From contig NZ_FOBU01000001.1 in assembly GCF_900109915.1 (NCBI RefSeq), forward strand, positions 1,821,004-1,885,003: DNA of 64,000 nt, in the 5' to 3' direction. Origin of the DNA: Luteibacter sp. UNCMF331Sha3.1. GTDB taxonomy: Bacteria > Pseudomonadota > Gammaproteobacteria > Xanthomonadales > Rhodanobacteraceae. A program made the position numbers and the translations under genes. The notes below the pieces were generated by a model that was given only the letters and a program-made list of their open reading frames with translations, was not told where the DNA came from and did no database searches. Positions within the stretch are counted from its first letter, which is position 1; each line of letters starts with the position of its first letter. Positions 8,127 to 16,716 of the stretch are shown piece by piece.

Positions 8127-9684
8127 CATCGCCGAGCGTCACGGCCGTGACCAGCGCGGACAGCACGGCCAGTCCGGCGGAGCAGAGCATCACGGCCCGG
8201 AATCCCGTGACGAACGCTTCTTTCACGGCGTGCCGGGCGGCGGGATCCGCGATGACGATGCCTGCAAGCTTCGCTTTCTGCATGGCGATGGTCCGCATGT
8301 CGTCGGGAGACAGGCGAAGCGGCGCGAGCCGGGCGTCGAGTGCGCCGTCGAACACGTGCGTCATCACCACGCCGAACACCGCGATCGCCAGCAGTCCGGC
8401 CGTACGGGACACCGCGTTGTTCACGCCCGACGCGGTGCCGGCCAGCGAGGGCGGCAACGCGTTCATCACCGTGGTCGTCAGGGGCGCGACGACGATGCTC
8501 ATGCCGAGACCGAGCACGCAGCTCGCCGGGAAGAAGGTCGTCCAGTAACTCCCGCCGACGCCCGGCAGCGCGTACAGCGCGAAACCCGCGGCGGCGATCA
8601 GCGGTCCGACGACCAGCGGCAGGCGTGCCCCGACCCGGTCGACGAGCTGTCCGGTCAGCCGCGACAGTGCGAACATGATGGCGATGAACGGCAGCAACGA
8701 GGCGCCGGCGCCCGTGGCGCCGTAACCCTGCACCTGAATGAGATTCAGCGGCACGAAGAACAGGCTGCCGCCGAGCGCGGCGTAGAGCAGCAGCGTCAAC
8801 GCGTTGGCCGCGGCGAAGTCGCGGTGACGGAACAGGGAGAGAGGCAGCATCGGCGCCGAAACACGCGCCTCGACGACGACGAACGCCACCAGCGACCCCA
8901 CGCCGACGATGGTGGCCACCACGACGCTCGTGGCGGCCCAGCCGAGCAGCGGCGCTTCGATCAGCGCATACACGATGCCCGTGAGGCCCGCGGTAGCGAG
9001 CGCCGCGCCCGCGACGTCGAGATGGCCCGTGCCGGCATCGCCGCGGCTTTCCGGCACGCGCCAGTAGCAGATGACCAGCAGCGCGATGCCGAGCGGCAGG
9101 TTGAGCAGGAAGGCCCAGTGCCACGACACGTACTCGACGAGGTACCCGCCGATCACGGGGCCCGCCGCCGCCGTGATGCCACTGAACGCGGACCACGTGC
9201 CGATCGCCGCGCCGCGCTTTTCCTTGGGGAAGGCACTGCTGATGAGGGCGAGGCTACCCGGCACGAGCAGCGCGGCGCCCAGGCCCTGCAAGGCGCGCGC
9301 GCCGATGAGCGTGTGAATGTCCGGTGCGACGGCGCAACACAGCGACGCGAACGTGAAGATCGCCGTGCCGATGGCGAAGACGCGGCGCCGCCCGAAACGA
9401 TCGCCGAGGACGCCGCCGACCAGCAGCAAGGCGGACAGCAGAAGCGCATAGGCCTCCATCACCCACTGTGCGTCGGCCGTCGTCGCATCGAGGGCTTGCT
9501 GGATGGCCGGCAGCGCGACGTTCACGATGGTGCCGTCCACGAAGGCCATGCCGGATCCCACGATCGCGGCGATCAGCGTCCAGCGCTGCGCCGATGGCGA
9601 GCAGGGCACGGCGCCGGTCGCGTCGTCGGTCGGCATGGGATCGGGATCGGTAAGGCGCATGGATGGAGAGCCTACGCCCTCCAT
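8083..9684 (-). CDS. MFS drug exporter, DHA2 (EmrB/QacA) family
   Basis: Inner-membrane proton-driven multidrug exporter of about 533 aa, the length expected for a 14-helix DHA2 transporter. The family signatures are visible: motif FVDGTIVNVALPAIQ in the first helix, LLVGGVLGDRFGRRRVFAIG (motif A) between helices 2 and 3, and PVIGGYLVEYVSWHWAFLLNLPLG (motif C region) in helices 5-6. Start choice is open: ATG at 9684 or MRLTDPDP at 9660; neither has a convincing ribosome binding site. No EmrA membrane-fusion or TolC gene is adjacent. The last 44 nt overlap copB tail to tail. Confidence 0.88.
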   Translation of the reverse strand: MEGVGSPSMRLTDPDPMPTDDATGAVPCSPSAQRWTLIAAIVGSGMAFVDGTIVNVALPAIQQALDATTADAQWVMEAYALLLSALLLVGGVLGDRFGRRRVFAIGTAIFTFASLCCAVAPDIHTLIGARALQGLGAALLVPGSLALISSAFPKEKRGAAIGTWSAFSGITAAAGPVIGGYLVEYVSWHWAFLLNLPLGIALLVICYWRVPESRGDAGTGHLDVAGAALATAGLTGIVYALIEAPLLGWAATSVVVATIVGVGSLVAFVVVEARVSAPMLPLSLFRHRDFAAANALTLLLYAALGGSLFFVPLNLIQVQGYGATGAGASLLPFIAIMFALSRLTGQLVDRVGARLPLVVGPLIAAAGFALYALPGVGGSYWTTFFPASCVLGLGMSIVVAPLTTTVMNALPPSLAGTASGVNNAVSRTAGLLAIAVFGVVMTHVFDGALDARLAPLRLSPDDMRTIAMQKAKLAGIVIADPAARHAVKEAFVTGFRAVMLCSAGLAVLSALVTAVTLGDVRTRDAHRPPSDDR

Positions 9685-9769
9685 GGCACCGTCGTCTGGG
9701 CGATTCGCGCAACATGACGTTGCCTGAACGCGTCGGGGTATACATCGGGGACATGACCGGAGACGACCG

Positions 9770-9907
9770 ATGAAGCCACGCGATGCCTACGACGATCCCA
9801 CGACGAACTCGGGCGACCCCACGCACGGGGACCGCCCCCAGCCCGACGAACCGGTCACGACCGGCTCGGGCGACCCCCAGCACCGGATGCCGGACGAAGA
9901 GGAATAG
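9770..9907 (+). CDS. Small acidic, disordered protein with SGDPxH repeat
   Basis: A 45-aa product starting MKPRDAYDD and ending PDEEE. GGAG sits 7-10 nt before the ATG. Two imperfect repeats are visible (TTNSGDPTHGDRPQPDEP and TTGSGDPQHRMPDEEE). It has no hydrophobic core, so it is expected to be unfolded and soluble. It overlaps no other credible reading frame and lies in the divergent gap upstream of the exporter. Codon use matches its neighbours. Function unknown; conservation in relatives would decide whether it is expressed. Confidence 0.55.
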   Translation: MKPRDAYDDPTTNSGDPTHGDRPQPDEPVTTGSGDPQHRMPDEEE

Positions 9908-9972
9908 CGGCCGGCGGGCCGGATCGGTGCTCGTGCCGTCGTGTCGAAATCGCGGCGGGCCACTCGTCGTGA

Positions 9973-10167
9973 ATGACGAGACCCCCCATGGAGACCACCC
10001 ATGTCGCTCCCGTTCCAGCGCATCACGCCCTTCTCTCTCTCTCCTGGCAGATCGTGCCCGCGAGCGTCGATGAACTCGTCACGGACAAGGCCGCGATGAA
10101 CGCGCTGCTGCAGATGACGAAGATCGACATCGCCACCATCGAGGCCGCCCGCCGCGCCGGAGTGTGA
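9973..10167 (+). pseudogene. C-terminal remnant of a PhnB-like VOC protein
   Basis: The readable 64-aa frame has a non-conserved N-terminus. Then comes LSWQIVPASVDELVTDKAAMNALLQMTKIDIATIEAA, which matches the characteristic C-terminus of PhnB/3-demethylubiquinone-methyltransferase-like VOC proteins (pattern SWQIVP...L...D...A..AMLQMKKIDIA.LEAA). The roughly 100 residues of the VOC fold that should precede it, including metal ligands, are missing, and the typical DPDPxKAxRV segment is shortened. I read it as a 3' fragment of a decayed gene. It could still be translated from ATG 9988, but it would lack the active fold. Confidence 0.65.
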
Positions 10168-10236
10168 CGCCGGTGCGTTGACAGTCCGCTCCCTTGCGTC
10201 GAAAGTCGAAGGTCGCGCAATGGTGGGAGCGGAGCA

Positions 10237-11694
10237 TTGAATCGACGTGAGTTCGCGAAGGCGCTGGCCGTCGTCGGCGCCTTCGGCAGTGGCATGGGAA
10301 CGGCGTGGCAGGCCGTGGCGGGTACGACACCTCCGGCGATGCGTCACGTGGCGGTCGATCCGGATCGCCTTCTCACCCTGCAGCAGGCGTTTCTCGACCT
10401 GCGGTTCGGCATGTTCATCCATCTCAACATGGCGACGTTCCAGGATCGCGAGTGGGGCGACCCGACGCGTTCGCCGACGCTCTTCAACCCGAAGCATCTG
10501 GACACCGACCAGTGGGCGCGCGCGGCGAAGAGCGCCAACATGGGTTACGCGTGCCTGACGACCAAGCATCACGACGGCTTCTGCCTCTGGCCGACGAAGA
10601 CGTCCAGCGCCAACGTCATGCAGTCGTCCTACCCGCACGACGTGGTGCGGCGCTACGTGGATTCGTTCCGCAAGGCCGGACTCAAGGTCTGCCTGTATTT
10701 CTCGATCCTCGACCTGCGCCAGGACATCCGCGCGCGCACCGTCACGCCGGAGAAGATCGCGCTCATCAAGGCGCAGATCACCGAGTTGCTGACGAACTAC
10801 GGGCCGCTGACGGCGTTGATCCTCGACGGATGGAACGCTTCGTGGTCGCGCATCTCGTACGCGGAGCTCGCCTATCGCGAGATCTACGATCTCGTGAAGT
10901 CGCTGCAGCCGGATTGCCTGCTCACCGACCACAACGCGGGAAGCTACCCCGGCACCGCGCTCTATTACACGGACATCAAGCAATACGAGCAGCACGCCGG
11001 GCAGAAGATTCCCGCGAACAGCCCCGTGCCGTCGCAGTCGGGTACCACGCTGCAGAGCGACTGGTTCTGGAAAACCACGTACCCCACGTCGGAACTCGCT
11101 GCCGCGCGCACCATCGTCGACGACTGGCTGAAGCCCTTCAACGACAACCATTGCAACCTCATCCTCAACGTGGCGCCCAACCGCGACGGACGCTTCGACG
11201 ACAACGCCGTGGCGCGCCTCGCGGAGATCGGTGCGCTGTGGAAGAACCCCGGCCCCGCGGCGAAGATCGCGCGCCCGGTCACCATCACCACGCCGGATCT
11301 CGCGGCGGGGCGCCCCGCGTGGGCCAGCGCGAGCGACGAGGCCGTCGGCCCGGACCAGGCCTTCGACGACGACTTCCGCACGTACTGGCTTGCCGATCGC
11401 GGCACGACGGAGGCGTGGATCGAGGTGCGCTTCGATGCCCCCACGACGTTCAACACGCTGTCGATCGTGGAAGCGCGGGGGCGTGAGGGTTACGGCGACG
11501 CGAGCCGCATCGTGTCGTACAAGGTCGAGATCGAGCGCGACGGTAAGTGGATCGGCATCGCCGCGGGCGCGACGCCCGAGCCCTACCAGTTCCACGAGAT
11601 CGCTCCGGCCACGGCAAAGCGCGTGCGCCTGTCCGTCACGGGCAGACAGCCCGGGATCGTCGAGTTCGGTCTCTACGACGAACCGCGCGGATAA
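10237..11694 (+). CDS. GH29 alpha-L-fucosidase with C-terminal F5/8-type domain, exported
   Basis: Exported glycoside hydrolase of 485 aa predicted to release L-fucose from glycans. It starts with TTG at 10237, preceded by GGGAG at 8-nt spacing. The N-terminus has a Tat-like motif NRREFAKALAVVGAFG. The GH29 catalytic region shows FGMFIHL, the conserved KHHDGFCLWPT (residues 110-120) and ALILDGWN, in which D197 is the expected nucleophile. The general acid/base is not conserved in sequence across the family and cannot be assigned. Residues about 345-485 (AFDDDFRTYWLA, TEAWIEVRFDAPTTFNTLSIVEA) resemble a coagulation-factor 5/8 carbohydrate-binding module. No sugar transporter is adjacent, so the target glycan is unknown. 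Confidence 0.85.
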   Translation: MNRREFAKALAVVGAFGSGMGTAWQAVAGTTPPAMRHVAVDPDRLLTLQQAFLDLRFGMFIHLNMATFQDREWGDPTRSPTLFNPKHLDTDQWARAAKSANMGYACLTTKHHDGFCLWPTKTSSANVMQSSYPHDVVRRYVDSFRKAGLKVCLYFSILDLRQDIRARTVTPEKIALIKAQITELLTNYGPLTALILDGWNASWSRISYAELAYREIYDLVKSLQPDCLLTDHNAGSYPGTALYYTDIKQYEQHAGQKIPANSPVPSQSGTTLQSDWFWKTTYPTSELAAARTIVDDWLKPFNDNHCNLILNVAPNRDGRFDDNAVARLAEIGALWKNPGPAAKIARPVTITTPDLAAGRPAWASASDEAVGPDQAFDDDFRTYWLADRGTTEAWIEVRFDAPTTFNTLSIVEARGREGYGDASRIVSYKVEIERDGKWIGIAAGATPEPYQFHEIAPATAKRVRLSVTGRQPGIVEFGLYDEPRG

Positions 11695-11779
11695 TTCCCC
11701 GCGACGATACCGTCACGCCTTTAAAACCAATGGCTTGCCACCATCTTCAGACGATGGGGCGAGTCCCTGGAGGTGTGTC

Positions 11780-12046
11780 ATGGCAACCGGTTGGGCGGGC
11801 GACACCGCCGTGCAGGACCAGATCGACGCGACCGTGAACGACGCGGTCGAGCGCGCCCGTAGTCGTCTCTCGAAAGGGCCGAGCCTCGAGCGCTGCGAGG
11901 CATGCGACAACCCGATCCCGGAAGCGCGGCGGCAGGCCGTGCCGGGCGCGCGTCTGTGCGTCGCCTGCCAGGAGGCCGCCGATCACGACGAAGCCGCGTT
12001 CGCGGGCTACAACCGCCGGGGCAGCAAGGACAGCCAGCTACGCTGA
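11780..12046 (+). CDS. DksA/TraR C4-type zinc-finger protein (YbiI-like)
   Basis: Small cytosolic protein of 88 aa. The C-terminal four-cysteine zinc finger is CEACDNPIPEARRQAVPGARLCVACQ (cysteines near residues 40, 43, 61, 64), the hallmark of DksA/TraR proteins. The N-terminal part is a short helix (AVQDQIDATVNDAVERARSRL) rather than the long coiled coil with DxxDxA tip of true DksA, so it resembles E. coli YbiI. A GGAGG ribosome binding site precedes the ATG. Role unproven; the family is linked to RNA polymerase secondary-channel binding, but YbiI itself is poorly characterised. A short hairpin with a T run follows its stop. Confidence 0.85.
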   Translation: MATGWAGDTAVQDQIDATVNDAVERARSRLSKGPSLERCEACDNPIPEARRQAVPGARLCVACQEAADHDEAAFAGYNRRGSKDSQLR

Positions 12047-12063
12047 CGCGTGTCACGCGTTTT
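12046..12063 (+). terminator. Possible intrinsic terminator of the DksA-like gene
   Basis: Immediately after the stop codon the sequence ACGCGT-GTC-ACGCGT forms a 6-bp stem with a 3-nt loop, followed by TTTT (12060-12063). The stem is short and the T run brief, so efficiency may be low. Confidence 0.45.
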
Positions 12064-12071
12064 GCAAGTGA

Positions 12072-12099
12072 TTGACATAAAACAGAAATATGCCGAAAA
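12072..12099 (+). promoter_or_regulatory. Candidate FliA-type promoter for the chemoreceptor
   Basis: The AT-rich patch before the chemoreceptor holds GCCGAAAA (12092-12099), a 7/8 match to the FliA -10 box GCCGATAA. TGAC lies 15 nt upstream, a partial match to the TAAA -35 element. Chemoreceptor genes are often FliA-dependent. A TTGACA at 12072-12077 could instead be a sigma-70 -35 box, but no good -10 lies at the right distance. Confidence 0.35.
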
Positions 12100-12160
12100 A
12101 CGCTAAAGGTTCGGGGCGGGGCGGCCGACATCGGGGCATCCCCGCTCGCCCGAGTTCCCC

Positions 12161-13732
12161 ATGCGTTTTCCCCGTGCCTCCCTCCCTACGCTGACCCTGC
12201 GCGCCCGCCTCGTCCTCCGGATGGCCGGCACGATCCTGCTGCTGCTCGCCCTGTGGATCGTCGGAGGCCTTCAGCTCCGTGCCGCCGACGAGCGGCTGCG
12301 CTCCGTCGTCGCCGGCACGCTGGCGCCCGTGGCGGACGTCGGGCGTATCCAGAACGATTACAACGACCTGCTCGACGCGCTCGTCCATGCCACGCTGACA
12401 CGGTTGCCGTCCTCGCTCGACGACGCGGTCACCGCCATCGGCAGCGACCGCAAGGACATCGGCAAGCAGTGGCGAGCGCTGGAGGCGAGCGGCCTCGGGA
12501 AGGAGCAGGCGAAGCTCGTGGCGCTTGCCGCGGCGCATCGCAAGGCCGCCGACGAGGCGGTGGATGCCGTGCTCGCATTGCTCAAGGCCGAACAGTACGA
12601 CCTCGCGCAGCTCCAGCTGTCCAACGACGTGCAATCGGCCGTGGTGCCGCTGAAGAGCGATTTCTCCAACCTCTTCGCGCTGGCGCTGGATGGCGGCAAG
12701 GCCGCCGTCGAAGCGCAGCATCGCGACATCCAGCGCGGCGCGGTCTGGTCGTCGGTGTTGCTCGGTGTCGCGCTGTTGCTGGCGAGCGTCGTCGATATCG
12801 CCATCATCCTGTCGCTCGGCAGGCGCTTGCGGCAGGCCGCCAACGTCGCCGCGTCGATCGCGGATGGCCGGCTCGGCGAGCGCATCGATGCGGGCCGCGA
12901 CGACGAGGTGGGCCGCCTGCTCGCCTCGCTCGCGCACATGGATTCGCAACTGGTGCGCGTGGTCTCGCACGTGCGCCACCGCGCCGTGCTCGTCGCGACC
13001 GCCGCCTCCGGCATCGAGCGTGGCAACGACGCGCTGCACGAGCGCACCCGTCAGCAGGCGACGCACGTGGATCGCACGACCCGGTCGATGCGGGACATGG
13101 CGAGCGCGGTCGCCTCGGGGCTGGGGCAGGCGGCACAGGCGAATGGCGCCGTCGGCGAGACCCGCGCGCTGACGGAAGAAGGGCGGGACATCGCCACCGC
13201 CGCCATCGACAACATGCACGCCATCCGGCGCACGAGCCAGCGCATGACCGACGTGCTCGACCTCGTGGACCAGGTGGCCTTCCAGACGAACCTGCTCGCG
13301 CTGAACGCGGCCGTGGAAGCGGCCCGGGCCGGCGAACACGGCCGCGGATTCGCGGTGGTGGCTTACGAGGTCCGCGAGCTGGCCCAGCGCTGCGCCGCCG
13401 CCGCGCGCGACATCCGTGGTCTGATTTCGGAAAGCGACGACGCCGTGCAGGCGGGCGCGGCCTCGGTGGACCGCGCGGCGGACGTCCTTTCGCAGATCGG
13501 TCAGCGGGTGGCGGGCCTCGAGACCATGGTGGCTTCGGTGATGGACGCCACGCGCGGTCAGCGTGACGGCATCGCCCGCGTCGGTGAAGCCATCGCCGGC
13601 ATCGACGCCGCGGCGCGCGAGAACGCCGGGCTCGTCGACCAGGCGGCGGGTGCCAGCCGCGCGATGCGCGAGAGCGCCGAGACCCTGCGCTCGGAGATGG
13701 CGTACTTCTCGATGGCGGGCGACGCCGCCTGA
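12161..13732 (+). CDS. Methyl-accepting chemotaxis protein
   Basis: Chemoreceptor of 523 aa that would signal to CheA/CheW. It has an N-terminal TM helix (residues about 17-38), a mainly helical periplasmic sensor (about 40-190, four-helix-bundle type with no recognisable ligand motif) and a second TM helix (about 196-218). A HAMP domain follows (about 219-272, RRLRQAANVAASIADGRL, DEVGRLLASL). The cytoplasmic hairpin carries the highly conserved tip DQVAFQTNLLALNAAVEAAR and GEHGRGFAVVAYEVRELAQR. No C-terminal CheR/CheB-binding pentapeptide (xWxxF) is visible. No che or fli genes lie nearby, so it is an orphan receptor. It abuts the GST gene tail to tail with no gap. Confidence 0.93.
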   Translation: MRFPRASLPTLTLRARLVLRMAGTILLLLALWIVGGLQLRAADERLRSVVAGTLAPVADVGRIQNDYNDLLDALVHATLTRLPSSLDDAVTAIGSDRKDIGKQWRALEASGLGKEQAKLVALAAAHRKAADEAVDAVLALLKAEQYDLAQLQLSNDVQSAVVPLKSDFSNLFALALDGGKAAVEAQHRDIQRGAVWSSVLLGVALLLASVVDIAIILSLGRRLRQAANVAASIADGRLGERIDAGRDDEVGRLLASLAHMDSQLVRVVSHVRHRAVLVATAASGIERGNDALHERTRQQATHVDRTTRSMRDMASAVASGLGQAAQANGAVGETRALTEEGRDIATAAIDNMHAIRRTSQRMTDVLDLVDQVAFQTNLLALNAAVEAARAGEHGRGFAVVAYEVRELAQRCAAAARDIRGLISESDDAVQAGAASVDRAADVLSQIGQRVAGLETMVASVMDATRGQRDGIARVGEAIAGIDAAARENAGLVDQAAGASRAMRESAETLRSEMAYFSMAGDAA

Positions 13733-14392
13733 TCAGTCGCGATCGGGCGCGCCCAGCGGAAAGAACGAGCGGTAGGGCCTGGCTTCGTCCACGGCTCGTG
13801 CGAACGAAGGGCGCGCGAGCAGGCGCCGCCGATACGCGTGGACGTTGGCGAAACCCGCATCGATGCGGTGCGTCCAATCGGCGTAGAACAGGAACGGCGC
13901 GGCACCGCAGTCCGCGAGCGTGAACCGGTCCAGCGCGGCCCATTCGCGCCCTTCCATGTGCCGGTCGAGCCAGGCGTAGGCCGCGTCGAGCATCTCGCGG
14001 GCTTCGGCGGTGCCTCGCGCGTCGCGCTGGCCTTCGGGCCGTATCGCGTCGAACACGATGCGCTGCTGCGGCGTCGAGATGTAGTTGTCGAAGAAGCGAT
14101 CCATCGCGCGCACCTCGAGCGCCGTCTTCGGGTCCTCGGGCACCATGCGCACCGGGCCCGGGTGGAACAGGTCGAGGTACTCGATGATGCAGCTCGCTTC
14201 CGGCACGGTGCGCTTCCCGTCGACCAGCACGGGAAACCGCTTCAGCGGCCAGAGGTCCGCGAATTCGGCATAGACGTCGGGGTGTTCCGGCGAGAGCATC
14301 TTCCACTCGAACGGCGTGGCGTTCTCGTAGAGCGCGATCAGCGCCTTCTGGCAATACGACGAAAACGGATGGGCGTAGAGTTTCAGGGTCAT
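13733..14392 (-). CDS. Glutathione S-transferase
   Basis: Cytosolic GST of 219 aa. The thioredoxin-like N-domain starts MTLKLYAHPFSSYCQKALIAL; the SSYC segment holds the likely catalytic Ser/Cys. The glutathione-binding turn KRFPVLVDGKRTVPEASCIIEYLD (cis-Pro and Glu-Ala-Ser) is clear near residues 60-83. The helical C-domain covers about 95-210, with the FTLADCGAAPFLFYAD N-capping box. The ATG at 14392 was preferred because AGAAGGAA precedes it and the domain begins there; a longer start at 14419 only adds a non-conserved tail. Substrate unknown. Confidence 0.9.
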   Translation of the reverse strand: MTLKLYAHPFSSYCQKALIALYENATPFEWKMLSPEHPDVYAEFADLWPLKRFPVLVDGKRTVPEASCIIEYLDLFHPGPVRMVPEDPKTALEVRAMDRFFDNYISTPQQRIVFDAIRPEGQRDARGTAEAREMLDAAYAWLDRHMEGREWAALDRFTLADCGAAPFLFYADWTHRIDAGFANVHAYRRRLLARPSFARAVDEARPYRSFFPLGAPDRD

Positions 14393-14565
14393 CGGAATTC
14401 CTTCTGGGCTTCCTGACACGTCGAACGGGGGGTGCCGGTTTCGACAGGGCGATGATCACACGCCTGGGTGCGGGACGCGCTGCGATCCAAATCGCGGCCG
14501 ATCCATACTCGCGCGTGCGGACCCGCTGCCGTTACCCTCCGGCCCATCGGGGATAAGGAGTCGCC

Positions 14566-15588
14566 ATGAAACGTCTGCTCATAAGCATCGCGCTGTCCGT
14601 CGCGCTGGCGTCGACCGCGCAGGCCGCCGTGCCCATCTGGGGCTCGCTGCAGTCGAGCCCGGCCGATACGCCGCCCTCGGCGCTGAAGCCGGGTCAGTGG
14701 ATCTGGGGCGCTCGCGACAAGTCGCCGGGTCCGATGGCCGTCATCGTCAGCCTCACCGAGCAGCGCGCGTACGTGTATCGCAACGGCATCCTGATCGGTG
14801 TCACCACGGTCAGCACCGGCAAGAAAGGCCATGAAACGCCGACGGGCGTGTTCACGATCCTGCAGAAGGACAAGGACCACCACTCGAAGAAGTACGACAA
14901 CGCGCCCATGCCGTATCAGGAGCGCCTGACGTGGGACGGCGTGGCGCTGCACGCGGGCGGCCTGCCCGGCTACCCCGAATCGCACGGCTGCGTGCACATG
15001 CCCACGGAGTTCGCGCGCGTGCTGTTCGACGCCACGAACATGGGCATGACCGTCGTCGTCGCGGAGGAGGGCACGGCCCCGGTATCTGTCGTGCACCCCA
15101 GCGCCGTGATCCCCATCGATCCGCGCAATGGCGCCGATCTCGCGCTCGAACCGCTCGCCGACGGTCAGCCCTATCGCTGGACGCCCGACGCGTCGCCGGT
15201 CGGACCGATCTCGATGGTGCTCAGCGTGGCCGACGGTCGCGTGATCGTGATGCGCAACGGCATCGAGATCGGCCGCAGCAGGGTGCAGGTCACCGACCCG
15301 CTCGTCGGCACGCATGCCTTCATCGTCGCGGCGGGTTACATGCCCGAGCACGATGGGCTGGCGATGCCCAACTGGATCACGATCGGCATCCCGGGCCACG
15401 GCGACGAGGCCGGCAAGGTCGTGACGCAGGCGCTGGTCGACCGCGTCGCCGTGCCGCGCGAGTTCATGGAAAAGGTCGTTCCGCTGCTCCGGCCCGGCTC
15501 CGTGCTCCTCGCCACCGACGAAAGCGTGGATTCGGGAACGACCGGCCCGAAGGTGCAGGTGATCGATTCGAACCCGCCGGGGGTCTGA
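14566..15588 (+). CDS. L,D-transpeptidase (YkuD) with degenerate second repeat
   Basis: Periplasmic peptidoglycan cross-linking or anchoring enzyme of 340 aa. A Sec signal peptide is visible (MKRLLISIALSVALASTAQA). The YkuD domain covers residues about 57-167, with H129 and the catalytic motif SHGCVHMP (H140, C142). The second half repeats the start of that domain: residues 213-236 (GPISMVLSVADGRVIVMRNGIEIG) align with 55-78 (GPMAVIVSLTEQRAYVYRNGILIG), but no His/Cys motif follows, so this copy is catalytically dead. AAGGAG precedes the ATG at good spacing. Monocistronic and convergent with a LysR gene. Confidence 0.88.
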   Translation: MKRLLISIALSVALASTAQAAVPIWGSLQSSPADTPPSALKPGQWIWGARDKSPGPMAVIVSLTEQRAYVYRNGILIGVTTVSTGKKGHETPTGVFTILQKDKDHHSKKYDNAPMPYQERLTWDGVALHAGGLPGYPESHGCVHMPTEFARVLFDATNMGMTVVVAEEGTAPVSVVHPSAVIPIDPRNGADLALEPLADGQPYRWTPDASPVGPISMVLSVADGRVIVMRNGIEIGRSRVQVTDPLVGTHAFIVAAGYMPEHDGLAMPNWITIGIPGHGDEAGKVVTQALVDRVAVPREFMEKVVPLLRPGSVLLATDESVDSGTTGPKVQVIDSNPPGV

Positions 15589-15597
15589 GCGACGCGA

Positions 15598-16494
15598 TCA
15601 GAAGCCGCTGTCCCCGACGGCTTCGGCGAGATACGAAACGAACGAGGAAATGCGCGCGGAAATCGCCGTGTTGCGGTAGTACACGGCGTTGATCGGCTGA
15701 AGCTGGTTCGCCCAGTGCTTCTCCAGCACGGGCACGAGTGCGCCACTTTCGCGATCGGTGCGCGTCATGAAATCGGACAGGCAGACGATGCCGTTGCCCG
15801 CGAGGGCGAGCCGGCGCAGCGTCTCGCCGCTGGACGAGCCGATGGTCGGCTTGATGTGGACGCTCTGCCCCTTGTCGTCGAGCACGGGCCAGTGATTCAG
15901 CGAATCCGGTTCCGTGAAGCCAAGGAGCGAGTGCTTCGCGAGGTCGGCGACCTTGCGCGGCGTGCCCGCCTTCGCGAGATAGCCGGGACTGGCCAGGCAA
16001 CGCACGCGGCTCGTACCGATCGGTCGCGCATGCAGGGTGGAGTCCTTGAGCTTTCCGATGCGCAGCGCGACGTCCGTGCGCCGTTCCAGCAGATCGATGT
16101 AGCCCTCGGTCGAATGCAGTTCCAGCTCGACATCGGGGTACCGCTCCCGGTATCCCGCGATCAATGGGGCCACGACGTGAAGCATGAAGGGTGACGCGGC
16201 ATCGATGCGGAGGCGCCCGGCGGGGCGGCTCCTTCGCGATGCCATCTGTTCCTCCGCGCCTTCGACCGCCGCGACGATCTCTCGTGCACGTTCGAGGAAC
16301 GCCTCGCCTTCGTCGGTCAGCTCGAGCCGGCGCGTGGTGCGGCGGAGCAAGGTGGTGGACAGCTTCTGTTCGAGACGGCCCAGTGTGCGGCTCGCGGCGG
16401 ACACCGTCTGATCGAGCTGCTGCGCTGCGCTGGTGATCGAGCCAGTGTCGACGACGGCGATGAAATTCTGGATCTCGTCGAGCGTGATGTTCAT
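15598..16494 (-). CDS. LysR-family transcriptional regulator
   Basis: DNA-binding regulator of 298 aa. The winged helix-turn-helix is at residues about 1-62 (MNITLDEIQNFIAVVDTGSITSAAQQLDQTVSAASRTLGRLE). The substrate-binding domain is about 90-295 with family features RLRIDAASPF, DVALRIGKLKDS and LAGNGIVCLSDFMT, placing it in the broad CrgA/AaeR-type clade. The start at 16494 gives the standard LysR N-terminus; the reading frame stays open much further upstream only because it runs antisense to the TIR gene. It diverges from that gene, but LysR proteins often control a neighbour whose identity cannot be told here. Confidence 0.9.
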   Translation of the reverse strand: MNITLDEIQNFIAVVDTGSITSAAQQLDQTVSAASRTLGRLEQKLSTTLLRRTTRRLELTDEGEAFLERAREIVAAVEGAEEQMASRRSRPAGRLRIDAASPFMLHVVAPLIAGYRERYPDVELELHSTEGYIDLLERRTDVALRIGKLKDSTLHARPIGTSRVRCLASPGYLAKAGTPRKVADLAKHSLLGFTEPDSLNHWPVLDDKGQSVHIKPTIGSSSGETLRRLALAGNGIVCLSDFMTRTDRESGALVPVLEKHWANQLQPINAVYYRNTAISARISSFVSYLAEAVGDSGF

Positions 16495-16596
16495 CGTTGC
16501 GCATGGCGGGGGTATTACCTGCTTATACGCGGCTTTTTCGGCAAGGGTAAGTCGTGCACGCGCCCGCTGGCCGCAAACGTGCAGAAGGGGTGAAAG

Positions 16597-16612
16597 CGTG
16601 ACGCACGTCACA
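16597..16612. promoter_or_regulatory. CRP/Clp-type binding site between lysR and TIR gene
   Basis: The sequence CGTGA-CGCACG-TCACA matches the CRP/Clp consensus TGTGA-N6-TCACA at 9 of 10 positions, with a GTGA/TCAC inverted repeat. It lies 104 nt before the TIR gene start and 103 nt from the divergent LysR start, inside a 222-nt intergenic region, so it could control either gene. In Xanthomonadales the protein binding such sites is Clp. Confidence 0.6.
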
Positions 16613-16716
16613 TAAATTGGTGCTAGCGTAAATGGGCAACCGTCAGGGTCCGGCTGCCAACGCCCGACCTCCACGCCGCGTGGAGGCCGACACTCGTGCG
16701 AAGGAGCGCCAGGCCC

